Assembly (NCBI RefSeq): GCF_016654005.1
Contig: NZ_JAEPWN010000006.1
Span: 1 to 64,000 of the forward strand
Length of the DNA: 64,000 nt
Origin: Brevundimonas nasdae
Lineage (GTDB): Bacteria > Pseudomonadota > Alphaproteobacteria > Caulobacterales > Caulobacteraceae
Direction of reading: 5' to 3'
This document shows positions 44,291-52,757 of this stretch, one piece after another. Position 1 is the stretch's first letter; each line of letters begins with the position of its first letter. Under the pieces are notes generated by a model. It worked only from the letters and a program-made list of their open reading frames with translations, was not told where the DNA came from and made no database searches. The position numbers were made by a program, and so were the translations under genes.

Positions 44291-44903
44291 AGGCACGGTA
44301 CAGGTAGCGGACGCGAGTGTTCTGATAAACCTCGCGGCCACGGGTCGCTGTGCGGAGATTCTGGCCGCCTTAGGCGCGCCTATCGTAATCGTTGACGTGG
44401 TGCTTCAGGAACTTCAGCGCGGCAGCGCCAATGGCCACGGCGTTCTAGAACACATCGAACCGCTGATCCGAGCTGGTCAAATCCGGGTCGCGGCCTTGGA
44501 GGCCGCGGATGAAGACCCTTACCTCAGCCTCGTTGGCGGCGGCACGGCTGACACATTGGACGATGGCGAAGCCGCAACGTTGGTCGTGGCGGCGCGCCTG
44601 AACGGCATCGCTTTGATTGATGAACGCAAAGCGACCGCGATCGCCGCCAAACGTTTCCCTGGCCTTGATCTGCGCTCGACCACGGACCTGTTGTTCGCCA
44701 CCTTACCCGACGAGGGAGCCCGCGTAGGCCCCCTGGCGGACGCCTTGTTCTCTGCGCTTCGTGGGGCGCGGATGCGGGTGCCGCCCCATTGGCAAGTCAG
44801 AGTCGTTGAGGTGTTGGGTCCGCAGCGTGCCCGTCTCTGCAATAGCCTCCCAGCACATTTGCGACATCCATTGGATAGAGAGGCTGACGCCTTGCCCAAT
44901 TAG
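44265..44903 (+). CDS. PIN-domain ribonuclease-like protein
   Basis: 212 residues. PIN pattern with the acidic residues in order: VADASVLINL (about 14-23), VVLQELQRG with Glu, LDDGEAATLVVAARLNGIALIDERKA with Asp/Glu pairs. These form the metal-dependent RNase site, as in VapC-like or DUF3368-like proteins. The C-terminal about 70 residues are an extension beyond the usual PIN size. The start lies inside the ImmA/IrrE gene, so it is translated with its probable controller. It ends the four-gene overlap chain. Confidence 0.8.
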   Translation: MAFPESGAEGTVQVADASVLINLAATGRCAEILAALGAPIVIVDVVLQELQRGSANGHGVLEHIEPLIRAGQIRVAALEAADEDPYLSLVGGGTADTLDDGEAATLVVAARLNGIALIDERKATAIAAKRFPGLDLRSTTDLLFATLPDEGARVGPLADALFSALRGARMRVPPHWQVRVVEVLGPQRARLCNSLPAHLRHPLDREADALPN

Positions 44904-45129
44904 GCCTCGGCCAGTTTCGGGACGCGACACGAGCTTATCGCCGCGATCCGCAACTCATTTGGAACCGTCGCTTCTTCCTCAAAGCCCAACGTTGTGATCC
45001 CATGATGCTGGAAGTCGGGAGAGTGAATTTGGAGAAGTTGATCACGGCTGAGTCGACTCGAGCGCCATTGCCAGGCCACGGAGGATCAGGAAGCGCGGCT
45101 GGCCGAAGACCGATGTCCTCCCCGCGTCT

Positions 45130-48100
45130 ATGCGTAAATTGCTTCCAGCTAAGTCCGCAGGCCGTGTTGCTGTCGTCTCTGGCTTTGAAGATGTCATCCT
45201 CGAAGGAGAAATTCGAAGACTTCTCACCGAGAGCTTCCGGGTGCCGAACAGTCGCTGGAAGGCATGCCGAGCGGCGTTGCGAAAAGAGGCGCGCCGCCGG
45301 GTTCTGGGTGCAGGCGGGGGCATTTGGAAAGCAGACGAGCTTGAGGTCGTTATCAGGCGCTTCGATGGCTATATCGCGAGTTCGCCGGAGTTGGACGCCT
45401 TCGTGCATCCTACAAACTGGGAAGCGCTTAAGGGCGTCCTGCGCGATCGGCACGGCGTCCTGATCCTGGGACAGTCAGGTACCGGAAAGACTCTTGCCAC
45501 GCGGAAACTTTATGATGAGTTCCGCGAGGAGGACCCAGGCCTCAGCCGCGTGGCGATACGGCTAGGACCACATGAAATCCGCGATGATAAGACAGAACTT
45601 CCCGTCCTGTTCGACGTCGAGGATCCTTGGGGGCGGTTCGACTTCGATCCTCAAAGCCGTCCTTGGACCGATCAACTGGCAGGTCTGTTGGCGCGCGCAA
45701 CGACCGGACGGCGGATCGTTGTTACCTCCCGGCTGGATGTCGCCGAGAGCGCACGGATTCCGGAAGAACTGCGTCCGTGGATCGTACCGCTCGAAGCCGA
45801 ACACTATGGCCCGGATCAACGTCGTCGCCTCTACGAAAGCCGCATCGACGCTCTGCCTCGAGTGCTGCAGCTCCAAATCAAGCACGCCATGTCTGATGTT
45901 CTCGACGAGCTCGCGACGCCGCTGGAAATCCAGAAGTTCTTTGACGCCGTGCCGACTCGCGATGCGAAGCTGCGCGGGACGCCCGGCCTCGTGCGCGAGG
46001 CGATCAGCGTTGCGCACCAGAATTCGATCGAAGCGACTGTCGTTCACCAGATCGAAGAACGGAAGGATCTCGCCGCGGCCGCCGTGATCTGGGCTCTGAT
46101 CAAGGCGTTCGGGCGCCTCTCAGGCACACTGCTGCGAGACCTCGAGTCAGATCTCGCGGACGCAGATGATACGATGTCGCGTGGGGTCTCCCCGCTTGCC
46201 GGGTTTTTCGTTGCGGCTCGGAATCTGCGCCGGTCGCCTGAAGGCGATTTGTCCTACTATCATCCTCGGGTTGAAGCCGGCATCCAGAAGGCCTTAATTT
46301 CCGAATCGCTGACCGCCCGGCGGACACTTCGGAAACTGGTCCACATCCTCGCGTCCCCCAATCTGTTCGATCCAGCGTGGGGCGCTGCGGCCGCCGCACG
46401 CGTCGCGGCGGCTGCGGCGAGCATCGCCGATCTCAAGATTAAGCCCGCGCCGCCGGCGCAAACGGTCATTGACGCGTGGCTCGAAGCGCGGCTGATCGAA
46501 GCTGGGTCAATGTTCGAAGAGCACCTCAAACTCGCTGCACTGGCGGGGTCCCCCGCCAGTGCACCTTGCGAAGCGGCGCGGTTTCTCCAGCACAAGCGCG
46601 GCAAGTCGCTGTGGGATCTGGTCGGATGGGCGGATCCCCAACATCCTCCGGAGTGGTACGATCGCCTTTCCGCTGATCCTTCGGCCCGGAGCGTCGTGGA
46701 AACATTCGTCCGTGAAATCCTCCCGTTGCACAACGACCGCTACGGCCCGGGTTTCGCTAATGCAGTAGCGCGGCTGCTGCCGACCACGGCGCCTGCGACC
46801 TTCCGCGACGCGGCTTTGCGAATGGTCGGTTTCGGCGTGGATCGATCCGCAGGAACTGTCGCGCATGGGGCGGTGAAAGATCTGCCCGGCTTCGCCGCCG
46901 TCGTTGAGGCTTCGGTCGCTGTCGAGAAGAGCCTTCACCGGGAGCGCGACCGATCCCTCCATCTCGCGCGTGTCAATGAGGTCTACGGTGTCGATTGGTG
47001 GGAACATGTCGGTGATGAAGAGGACGGCTACACCGCCGGCGTGTTCCTCGGGGCCTATGTGGATGCGGCTCGCAAAGCCGGACAATGGCGAACGGTCAGC
47101 ACACATTCCGAAAGGGGGCATCTGGTCTGGCATTGGATAAAGGGGGTGTTCGGCGATGCCGAGGAAGGTCGGGCCGATCCTAATGAAGTGAGCGCTGTGA
47201 TCGCGGCTGCTGCGAGCAGTCGCCATGCGGCCCAAGCGCTCGACATCCTCATTCGAGCGTGGGACCCGTCTCATTGTCCTTACCTTGTGGGGCTGATCGG
47301 CGATCCAGCGACTGAAGAGGATAGCGTGACGAGCGCCCTGACTGCGCTGGCCGTCCACGACCCATCGACGCTGCAGTCTCTCTTCGAAAATCTCGTTGCA
47401 AACGGCGGCGCCGAGCGTCTCGTTCGGCTCTCCATCAGTCTGGGCTCCATGGTCAAGACGGCCCGCCATTTTCGCAAAGTCGACACCGCGGCGGCCCAGA
47501 ACAGCCTGGCGGCCATGCCGGCGCCCTTCGGAGAGTTCGGACGGGCGGCGGCGGCCCTTTTGAAGAATCAGGCTCCGAGCGTGAGCGCCGCAGCCCTGTC
47601 CCTTCTGACGGCCATACCTGATCCAAGTCTTCCTGTTCGTCGTCTTCTGATCGGTCTCGACAAGCACACAGGCTTGTCGATCGACGCGGACATCGAAGCA
47701 GTCCTCCTGGACGAACAGGAGGATGAGCCTGACGTCGCAGTGGAAGCCATTGAAGCCGCCATACGTCGGGGGTTTCAGGGCGGACTGGCTCTCGGCCTGG
47801 TTCATCGGTTCGCGCATGTTCAGGCGAAGGCGCTCACGGCGATCGTTGAGCCTCTATTGGCGCCGCTTCCTCCGGACATCCTGGCGTTCGCCAGTTCAAG
47901 TTTGCCGCCTACTCTCGACGCACTGGTCGATCTGCTCGCCGCCAAACCGCACTCCGATCATCGTGAGGCGCTCCTGCATCTGACGGACAACACCTGGTCG
48001 AAAGGGCACGCTCGCTACTACGACGAAGACGATGTCTTCCCGATAGCCCGTAAGGCGGTGGCCGCCATCGCTAGCCTCGGGCCGCTGGATGATGCCGCCG

Positions 48101-48648
48101 CAGAGAGGATTTATAAACTCGGCATAGAGACAAGCGATTTAGGCCTTCGTGGCTCAAGCTTCGATCTGTTGGTCTCGAATGGCGGCCTCGCGGCTCAAAC
48201 ACGCCTTTTCCATCTGGCGGCTGATCCGGGGCGCAGGTCCGTGCGTGTTATGGCCGCGAATGCACTCTTGTTCGCGCCTACACCCCTCGATCCCGCCGTC
48301 CCTAAGATGGTTACCCCGAAGCTTTTGGCGGGGCGGATCGCGCCTATCGCCGTCCGTTTTGCCCTCCTTCTTGGCGACGCCGGTCCGATCAACGCCGTGG
48401 CGGAGGCTTGCCGCCTGCTGGCCACAAATCCGAAGCGTCAGGCGCTTCTGGTCGCAATGATTTGGGCGGCGCGGGATCGCGACCCGGTGAAGGTGGCCAT
48501 GATGGCTAGCTATCTCCCTCCGAACCACCCGGCGGCGGTCTGGGCACTCGATCAAGACGCAGATACTCTTGCAGATGACGCGCTCGATGATCTTGGCGAT
48601 GTGGAGTTTGCCGAGGAGCTCAGAACCATCGCCAATGCGGCAATCTGA
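45130..48648 (+). CDS. STAND-type NTPase with alpha-solenoid C-terminus
   Basis: 1172 residues. After an N-terminal about 95 residues of unclear fold comes FVHPTNWEALKGVL and Walker A GQSGTGKT at 114-121, a Walker B-like VLFDVED (about 160) and sensor-like IVVTSRLD, as in the nSTAND3 group. Residues about 450-1150 are Ala/Leu-rich helical repeats of HEAT type (AAAALLKNQAPSVSAAALSLLTAI and similar), a sensing solenoid. STAND NTPases of this layout act as single-gene phage sensors (Avs-like) or with an effector. No C-terminal effector domain is recognised. It follows the PIN gene on the same strand after 226 bp; the start at 45130 has no clear ribosome site. Confidence 0.75.
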   Translation: MRKLLPAKSAGRVAVVSGFEDVILEGEIRRLLTESFRVPNSRWKACRAALRKEARRRVLGAGGGIWKADELEVVIRRFDGYIASSPELDAFVHPTNWEALKGVLRDRHGVLILGQSGTGKTLATRKLYDEFREEDPGLSRVAIRLGPHEIRDDKTELPVLFDVEDPWGRFDFDPQSRPWTDQLAGLLARATTGRRIVVTSRLDVAESARIPEELRPWIVPLEAEHYGPDQRRRLYESRIDALPRVLQLQIKHAMSDVLDELATPLEIQKFFDAVPTRDAKLRGTPGLVREAISVAHQNSIEATVVHQIEERKDLAAAAVIWALIKAFGRLSGTLLRDLESDLADADDTMSRGVSPLAGFFVAARNLRRSPEGDLSYYHPRVEAGIQKALISESLTARRTLRKLVHILASPNLFDPAWGAAAAARVAAAAASIADLKIKPAPPAQTVIDAWLEARLIEAGSMFEEHLKLAALAGSPASAPCEAARFLQHKRGKSLWDLVGWADPQHPPEWYDRLSADPSARSVVETFVREILPLHNDRYGPGFANAVARLLPTTAPATFRDAALRMVGFGVDRSAGTVAHGAVKDLPGFAAVVEASVAVEKSLHRERDRSLHLARVNEVYGVDWWEHVGDEEDGYTAGVFLGAYVDAARKAGQWRTVSTHSERGHLVWHWIKGVFGDAEEGRADPNEVSAVIAAAASSRHAAQALDILIRAWDPSHCPYLVGLIGDPATEEDSVTSALTALAVHDPSTLQSLFENLVANGGAERLVRLSISLGSMVKTARHFRKVDTAAAQNSLAAMPAPFGEFGRAAAALLKNQAPSVSAAALSLLTAIPDPSLPVRRLLIGLDKHTGLSIDADIEAVLLDEQEDEPDVAVEAIEAAIRRGFQGGLALGLVHRFAHVQAKALTAIVEPLLAPLPPDILAFASSSLPPTLDALVDLLAAKPHSDHREALLHLTDNTWSKGHARYYDEDDVFPIARKAVAAIASLGPLDDAAAERIYKLGIETSDLGLRGSSFDLLVSNGGLAAQTRLFHLAADPGRRSVRVMAANALLFAPTPLDPAVPKMVTPKLLAGRIAPIAVRFALLLGDAGPINAVAEACRLLATNPKRQALLVAMIWAARDRDPVKVAMMASYLPPNHPAAVWALDQDADTLADDALDDLGDVEFAEELRTIANAAI

Positions 48649-48927
48649 CTAGGACGCAGACCTGCCAATGTTGACTAACAGACGCATGGAGTAGGACCCA
48701 ATGTCCTGTTCCTTTTAGAAAGCCAACGGTCGCTTGTGGCGCGTTCCGGACATCAGCTAGCCAAGGCGATGGTAGCGATATAGTTCTCCGTTCCGTCCAG
48801 GGCGGCGCGCCATCTCTTTCAAGCACTTACGGGCCGGATGGCGCAGAGCGTAATGCTCGGGTCATCACATGGTCACCACCGTGGCGCAGATCACATGGCC
48901 TGTTCATTTCTGTTCATTCGCCCGGCT

Positions 48928-49215
48928 TTAGCGCCGTGAGGCAAGGGATCGGATCAGATCCGGCGATCGCCCGACGACCATAGAGCTTTGGCCCCAGGTG
49001 GCTTCGTTCAGGTCGCGGATCGGCTTGGCTTCCTCCAGAGTGAAGCCCTGCTCCCATTGATCCCGCTTCCCAGGGCCGACGGCCACGTCAGGCGCGATCG
49101 GCAGCCACACCGTCCGCTTCGGGTCGATTGCGGTCAAAGGCATCGGTGCTGAAAGCTCACCGTGGTCACCAGTCCGAAGAGCGGACGCTTCAAAGTTCGG
49201 CCAGGGGTGGAACGT
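48928..49215 (-). pseudogene. Possible C-terminal remnant of a DUF4238-like protein
   Basis: The minus strand is open over about 95 codons. The end (VAVGPGKRDQWEQGF, PIRDLNEATWGQSSMVVGRSPDLIRSL) looks like the tail of DUF4238 proteins, but no N-terminal part or start is present. The middle phrase LTAIDPKRT is also common in chance translations of alphaproteobacterial non-coding repeats, so this may be noise. The rest of 48649-49274 shows nothing recognisable. Confidence 0.25.
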
Positions 49216-49274
49216 ATACACTAGCAGGGGCATGATCTGGTCAGAACTGACGGCGGACCTGGGCAACAACTACC

Positions 49275-49742
49275 ATGACGACAGATAGACGGCGGCGGGC
49301 TGCTGTAGTCGGCGGCATCGCGCTGGTCATGATCGCTGGTGCGATCCTTTGGCGGCTTGCGCCAGATAGGGCTTATCCCTCTGGCCTCTTCTACTCGCTC
49401 ATAATCCCTGTCAGCACATTCGTTGTAGGCCTCATGCTGCTTGTGAAATCTGGGTTCATCGACCTTCTCAACACTACGAGAGTGGAAAGAAGAGCCGCTA
49501 CGGAGCGTCAAAAGGTTGAACTTGCTAGGTTGGTGCGGCCGTCGATTGCTTTGGTGATGATGCTATTTTTGACGAGCGCGTCGGTCTGGGCAGCGCCGAT
49601 GGCAGATGGCCGATTTGGCTGGGGCGGCACAGCGGTCGCCACGTATCTATATTACGCAGGCCTAGCCATGCTCCCGCTCGTCTCGCTTTTGGGAACGCTA
49701 CTTCGGTTTAAAGAAATCGATATTCTAACCCAGCAAATCTGA
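49275..49742 (+). CDS. Small integral membrane protein of unknown function
   Basis: 155 residues with four hydrophobic helices at about 9-27, 37-57, 91-107 and 123-143, and a charged cytoplasmic loop between the second and third (NTTRVERRAATERQKVELARL). No family is recognised. ATG start; the upstream region is not clearly a promoter. Its place in a defence island hints at a membrane effector, but nothing in the sequence shows this. Confidence 0.6.
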   Translation: MTTDRRRRAAVVGGIALVMIAGAILWRLAPDRAYPSGLFYSLIIPVSTFVVGLMLLVKSGFIDLLNTTRVERRAATERQKVELARLVRPSIALVMMLFLTSASVWAAPMADGRFGWGGTAVATYLYYAGLAMLPLVSLLGTLLRFKEIDILTQQI

Positions 49743-49939
49743 CGTTGTGGCTGTCTGCAATGGGTGGTTATTGATCGCTGAGCCGAGCGCCTGGCTTGCT
49801 CCGAGCCCTTTGTCAGCCTCGCCGACATATTTCGTGAGGGCGTTTTGAAGAACGGTCATCGCCTGCCCGGTGGTCAACGCGGCCTTCGCGGCGCGATCTT
49901 CCAAAGTGGCTGAACCGGTCAGGAAGGATTCGAAAAACT
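49725..49939 (-). pseudogene. Open fragment without a start, abutting recombinase debris
   Basis: On the minus strand about 70 codons (FFESFLTGSATLEDRAAKAA ... GSAINNHPLQTAT) have protein-like composition, a stop at 49725, and a stop codon immediately before the fragment with no start. The left part overlaps the membrane protein gene's 3' end. The family is unknown. The break lies where the recombinase fragment begins, so two broken genes were probably joined here. Confidence 0.3.
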
Positions 49940-49941
49940 AA

Positions 49942-50253
49942 CTCCACCAACAGGGCCTCGACACTTCGACGCCATCAGGGCGGATGATGTTCCAGATGTT
50001 GGGCGTCTTCGCCGAGTTCGAGCGGGCCATGATCCGTGAACGCATCATGGCTGGGCTTCGTCGGACGACCAAGAAGAGCGGTCGCAAACCCATACCTTCC
50101 GACCGTGTGGAGGCGATCAGGAAATCGTTGGCGGACGGTCTGGGCATCCGCGCCACCGCCCGGCTGCATCGCGCCTCGCCCATGACGGTGACCGCCATCA
50201 AACGCTCGATGGAAACGGTCGTGGAAGACCGTCAGGAGAGCGTGGCGGTGTGA
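49942..50253 (+). pseudogene. Truncated small serine recombinase (resolvase/invertase)
   Basis: The frame enters at LHQQGLDTSTPSGRMMFQML and continues FAEFERAMIRERI, then a Hin-type helix-turn-helix (GRKPIPSDRVEAIR, GLGIRATARLHRASPMTV). The catalytic Ser and about 95 N-terminal residues are missing; a TAA stands in frame just upstream, so the piece starts at a junction near 49941. An ATG at 49984 can yield an 89-residue frame, but it would have no catalytic activity. Debris of an earlier mobile element at the island's right end. Confidence 0.8.
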
Positions 50254-50537
50254 GGCAACCACAACTGGGCGAGCGACTGCGCATCGTCGGTCGGGAACTC
50301 AAAGCGGACCAGAACCGACCCGTCTGGCTGTCCTTCGTGCATGGCGGAGACCAATGGAACGGAGCGGTCTGTAACCACGGCCTTCACCCCCTCTGCGACG
50401 ACTTGCTGGGCCAGCGGCGTCAACGTCAGCTTGGCCACGTCATAGCCCGCACTGGCCAACACCTCCCGCAGCCTCATCTCTTCCGCATCGACCTCGGTCG
50501 CCGCAATCACATGCGTCAGCGGCCATGTCGTTTGCAT
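50232..50537 (-). CDS. Small unknown protein at the island's right end
   Basis: 101 residues from ATG 50537, with GGGAGGG seven bases upstream. Alpha/beta composition with acidic helices (ATEVDAEEMRLREVLASAGYD) and a strand GSVLVRFEF. No family is recognised. It overlaps the recombinase remnant on the other strand by 22 bp at its 3' end. Confidence 0.55.
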   Translation of the reverse strand: MQTTWPLTHVIAATEVDAEEMRLREVLASAGYDVAKLTLTPLAQQVVAEGVKAVVTDRSVPLVSAMHEGQPDGSVLVRFEFPTDDAQSLAQLWLPHTATLS

Positions 50538-50677
50538 ATTCAACCCTCCCAGACCCCGACAAAAGCGGTCGTTAGCCGCTATCGCCTATCACAGCGTTGA
50601 CCTGAATCGTCTCGATGACGATGGCTGGACGCTCCAGATCAGGAGTGCGGCATGGACAACAAAGTTAGCCACCAGAG

Positions 50678-50769
50678 GAATCGTGTCGGGTGCGCCACTT
50701 CGGTTTGAAACCGAGAACTCCGCCAGCGGCGGCCTAAAATCCCACCATCGCTAGGCGCCAGGGCCGCAG
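50678..50769. repeat. Right attachment site with a remnant of a recombinase 3' end
   Basis: The first 29 bp equal 30213-30241 (the last 20 bp of tRNA-Arg plus CTTCGGTTT). Beyond it, about 60 bp match the 3' end of the island's serine recombinase gene with scattered substitutions and small indels. Right of about 50770 host-like sequence resumes. Confidence 0.85.
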
Positions 50770-51099
50770 ATCAATCGGCCATGGCTTGTCACCTCATCGG
50801 CGCAGGCTTTCAGCGTCGGCGACCGCATTGATTGTGAGCCTGAGTAGAATCCGCGCTTGCGTGCCTGAAGATCGCGCGCCAGCGGGGCGCCGAACGTGCC
50901 AGCGACGGGTTGGAAAACGGATGCTCATGCTCAGTCTTCGGATTGTAAAAAGAGGTGAATTCCGCGCGCAGGAACTTGCTTCGGGGTGTGCCGTGAACGA
51001 CGACTGAATCGTCGCTCGGTTTCGGCCTTCACGACACGACGGTCCGCCGCACCCCCCCAACGGCGAAGCGGGCCGTCATCTATGTTCGGAGGGGCGAGC
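50770..51099. other. Intergenic region right of the island
   Basis: About 330 bp with several open short frames on both strands but no start with a ribosome site and no recognisable protein. No tRNA or terminator was found. Confidence 0.35.
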
Positions 51100-51264
51100 G
51101 TGAAGGATCCAGAGAGAGGGCCCCCGCTGTGGGCTCCCGCACCGAAGCCGGTCAGGTCGTGGTCCGCCCGATTGGCGCTGGCCGTCCTCATCGTCTGCAA
51201 TTTCGTGACATGGGGCCTGATCGCCGTGGTGATCTATCTGTTGGTTCACGCCGTCGCCTCATAG
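51100..51264 (+). CDS. Small single-helix membrane protein
   Basis: 54 residues from a GTG at 51100, chosen because GGAGGGG lies about six bases before it; an upstream ATG (51082) and a longer frame exist. A Pro-rich basic N-terminus (PPLWAPAPKPVRSW) is followed by one clear transmembrane helix (ALAVLIVCNFVTWGLIAVVI, continuing to the end). Function unknown. Confidence 0.5.
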   Translation: MKDPERGPPLWAPAPKPVRSWSARLALAVLIVCNFVTWGLIAVVIYLLVHAVAS

Positions 51265-51473
51265 CGGAGAGAACGCGTTATCAACGGTCCCATGTTGGGT
51301 GGTGCAGATTGCTCTCTGGCCTGTTTCGAGCTCTCGCCTGGAGGCCCGCGTCGTGATCGCAAAAAAGGCGGAACAATCTTGGAAGGCCGCGCGCGAGCGG
51401 GATTTCCTGACGAACGTGCGGCGTCATTCTCTTTCGATAATTCAGCCCTACAGTTTCGGAGCTGTGGCCGAGG

Positions 51474-51725
51474 TCACGACGCGTTGATTTGTTTTGCGGT
51501 TTGGGCTGGCGCCGAGGCGGCCGTATCGCTCTTCTTCGCGCCCGATCTCTGCGCGGGGGCGGGCGGCACGGTGATGCCCTGGTCCTTGAGAATTTCCCGG
51601 ACGATATGGCCGGCGCCGAGGATGGGCAGGGGCTGGCCGAAAGCTTCACGCCACAGGGCGTCGAGCGCCGCATCGTCGGGACTGAGCGGCCGGGGGGCGG
51701 GGTTGTCGTTCAACGGGTTGGTCAT
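51474..51725 (-). CDS. Small hypothetical protein
   Basis: 83 residues with an ATG start. The first 50 residues (LSPDDAALDALWREAFGQPL, GAGHIVREILKDQG) look like a small helical domain; the end is Ala/Gln/Pro-rich and disordered. No family is recognised and the ribosome site is weak. Confidence 0.45.
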   Translation of the reverse strand: MTNPLNDNPAPRPLSPDDAALDALWREAFGQPLPILGAGHIVREILKDQGITVPPAPAQRSGAKKSDTAASAPAQTAKQINAS

Positions 51726-52031
51726 CGCACTGCTCGCCTCATCGGCTGCGATTCAACCTGTGAAAAACACAGGCGAGCCCGGTCCGCCATTGGCGATCAG
51801 GCGACCCTCAGCCGTTATGGCTACGCTATCAGGCTCTGCCGCCCGGGTTTGTAAACGATTGTGCGCGCAGGAGATTCGCGGCTCTTTTCGATCTCCCAGT
51901 CTCAGTCCGGCGTATAAGGGCCGCGCCGAGGGGCTGTTTGAGGTTACAACTCTTTACCGCTCGCAGCGACGCTTCCTGCCCTGTGCGACGTCGGCGGGTT
52001 AAAAGGGCGGAAATCAAGGGGTGGAGACTCG
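51726..52031. other. Intergenic region before the response regulator
   Basis: About 306 bp without a convincing gene. It must hold the promoter of the response regulator operon; AAGGGG lies about nine bases before that ATG. No clear operator was seen. Confidence 0.35.
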
Positions 52032-52757
52032 ATGAAGATCGCCGTGCTCGACGACGATCCGGTGCAGTTGGCGGCCATTACGGCTGTAGCGGAGGACGCG
52101 GGCTATCGTGCGACGGGGTTCTCACGTTCCGGCGCCCTGCTGTCGGCGTTGCGCCGCGACACCTTCGATCTGTTGGTGCTGGACTGGAACCTGCCGGATC
52201 GATCAGGCCTGGAGGTGATCGGCTGGGTGCGCCTGAACGTCGACCCGCCGCCGCCGATGCTGTTGGTCACCAGTCGGACCGAGGATGCGGATATTGTCGC
52301 GGGCCTGGAGGCGGGCGCCGACGACTATCTGGCCAAGCCGATATCGCCCCCGGTGCTCGCCGCCCGCATCGCGGCCCTGCTGCGGCGCGCCTATCCGGGA
52401 CGGGTCGGCGGCGGGATCGAGACCCATGCGGGCCTGAGCTTTGATCCGTCCATGTCCGCGGTGGTCGTGCGCGGTAAAGCCGTGACGCTGACGGCGCGTG
52501 AGTTCTCTCTGGCGCTGGTGTTGTTCCGCAATCTCCACCGGGCCCTGTCGCGCAGCTATCTGAGCGAATCCGCCTGGGGCAGCGATCCCGACCTGAACAG
52601 CCGATCGCTGGACATGCATGTGTCGCGGGTGCGCGCCAAACTGGGTTTGCGGCCGCAGAACGGCTTTCGTCTGACGCCGGTCTATAGTTATGGCTATCGG
52701 CTGGAGCGTGTGGCTGGAGCCGAGCGCACGACGCCGTTGAAGGACGACGAAACATGA
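52032..52757 (+). CDS. OmpR-family response regulator
   Basis: 241 residues with an intact receiver: acidic triad in VLDDDP (residues 6-10 region), the phosphoacceptor Asp in LLVLDWNLP (about 52), Thr in LLVTSR, and Lys in DDYLAKP. The winged-helix output domain (about 135-230) has LTAREFSLALVLFRN and MHVSRVRAKLG. It overlaps the LysM-FecR gene by ATGA, and a CHASE2 kinase gene follows, its likely partner. Confidence 0.93.
   Translation: MKIAVLDDDPVQLAAITAVAEDAGYRATGFSRSGALLSALRRDTFDLLVLDWNLPDRSGLEVIGWVRLNVDPPPPMLLVTSRTEDADIVAGLEAGADDYLAKPISPPVLAARIAALLRRAYPGRVGGGIETHAGLSFDPSMSAVVVRGKAVTLTAREFSLALVLFRNLHRALSRSYLSESAWGSDPDLNSRSLDMHVSRVRAKLGLRPQNGFRLTPVYSYGYRLERVAGAERTTPLKDDET

Larger units (their letters stand above)
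30213..50706. mobile_element. Genomic island (defence island) integrated at tRNA-Arg(CCG)
   Basis: Bounded by a perfect 29-bp direct repeat (30213-30241 and 50678-50706) that contains the 3' 20 bp of tRNA-Arg, with its integrase at the tRNA end. The about 20.5 kb between the repeats has no recognisable housekeeping gene; its cargo is HEPN, SIR2/SMC, AbiJ-like, AbiE-like, QueC/ImmA/PIN and STAND NTPase genes, with recombinase debris at the right end. No conjugation or replication genes were seen, so it is probably mobilised passively or by another element. Confidence 0.88.

Noticed and set aside
45002-45463. A 153-codon frame overlapping the start of the STAND NTPase gene
   Set aside because: Considered as a frameshifted N-terminal part of the NTPase, but its sequence is not domain-like and the NTPase frame already accounts for the coding signal after 45130.
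46507-47817. A 436-codon minus-strand frame opposite the STAND NTPase
   Set aside because: No domain, Arg/Gly/Pro-rich translation, and inside the helical-repeat coding region.
51299-51487. A 62-codon plus-strand frame left of the response regulator operon
   Set aside because: No ribosome site, partial overlap with another small frame, and no recognisable protein.
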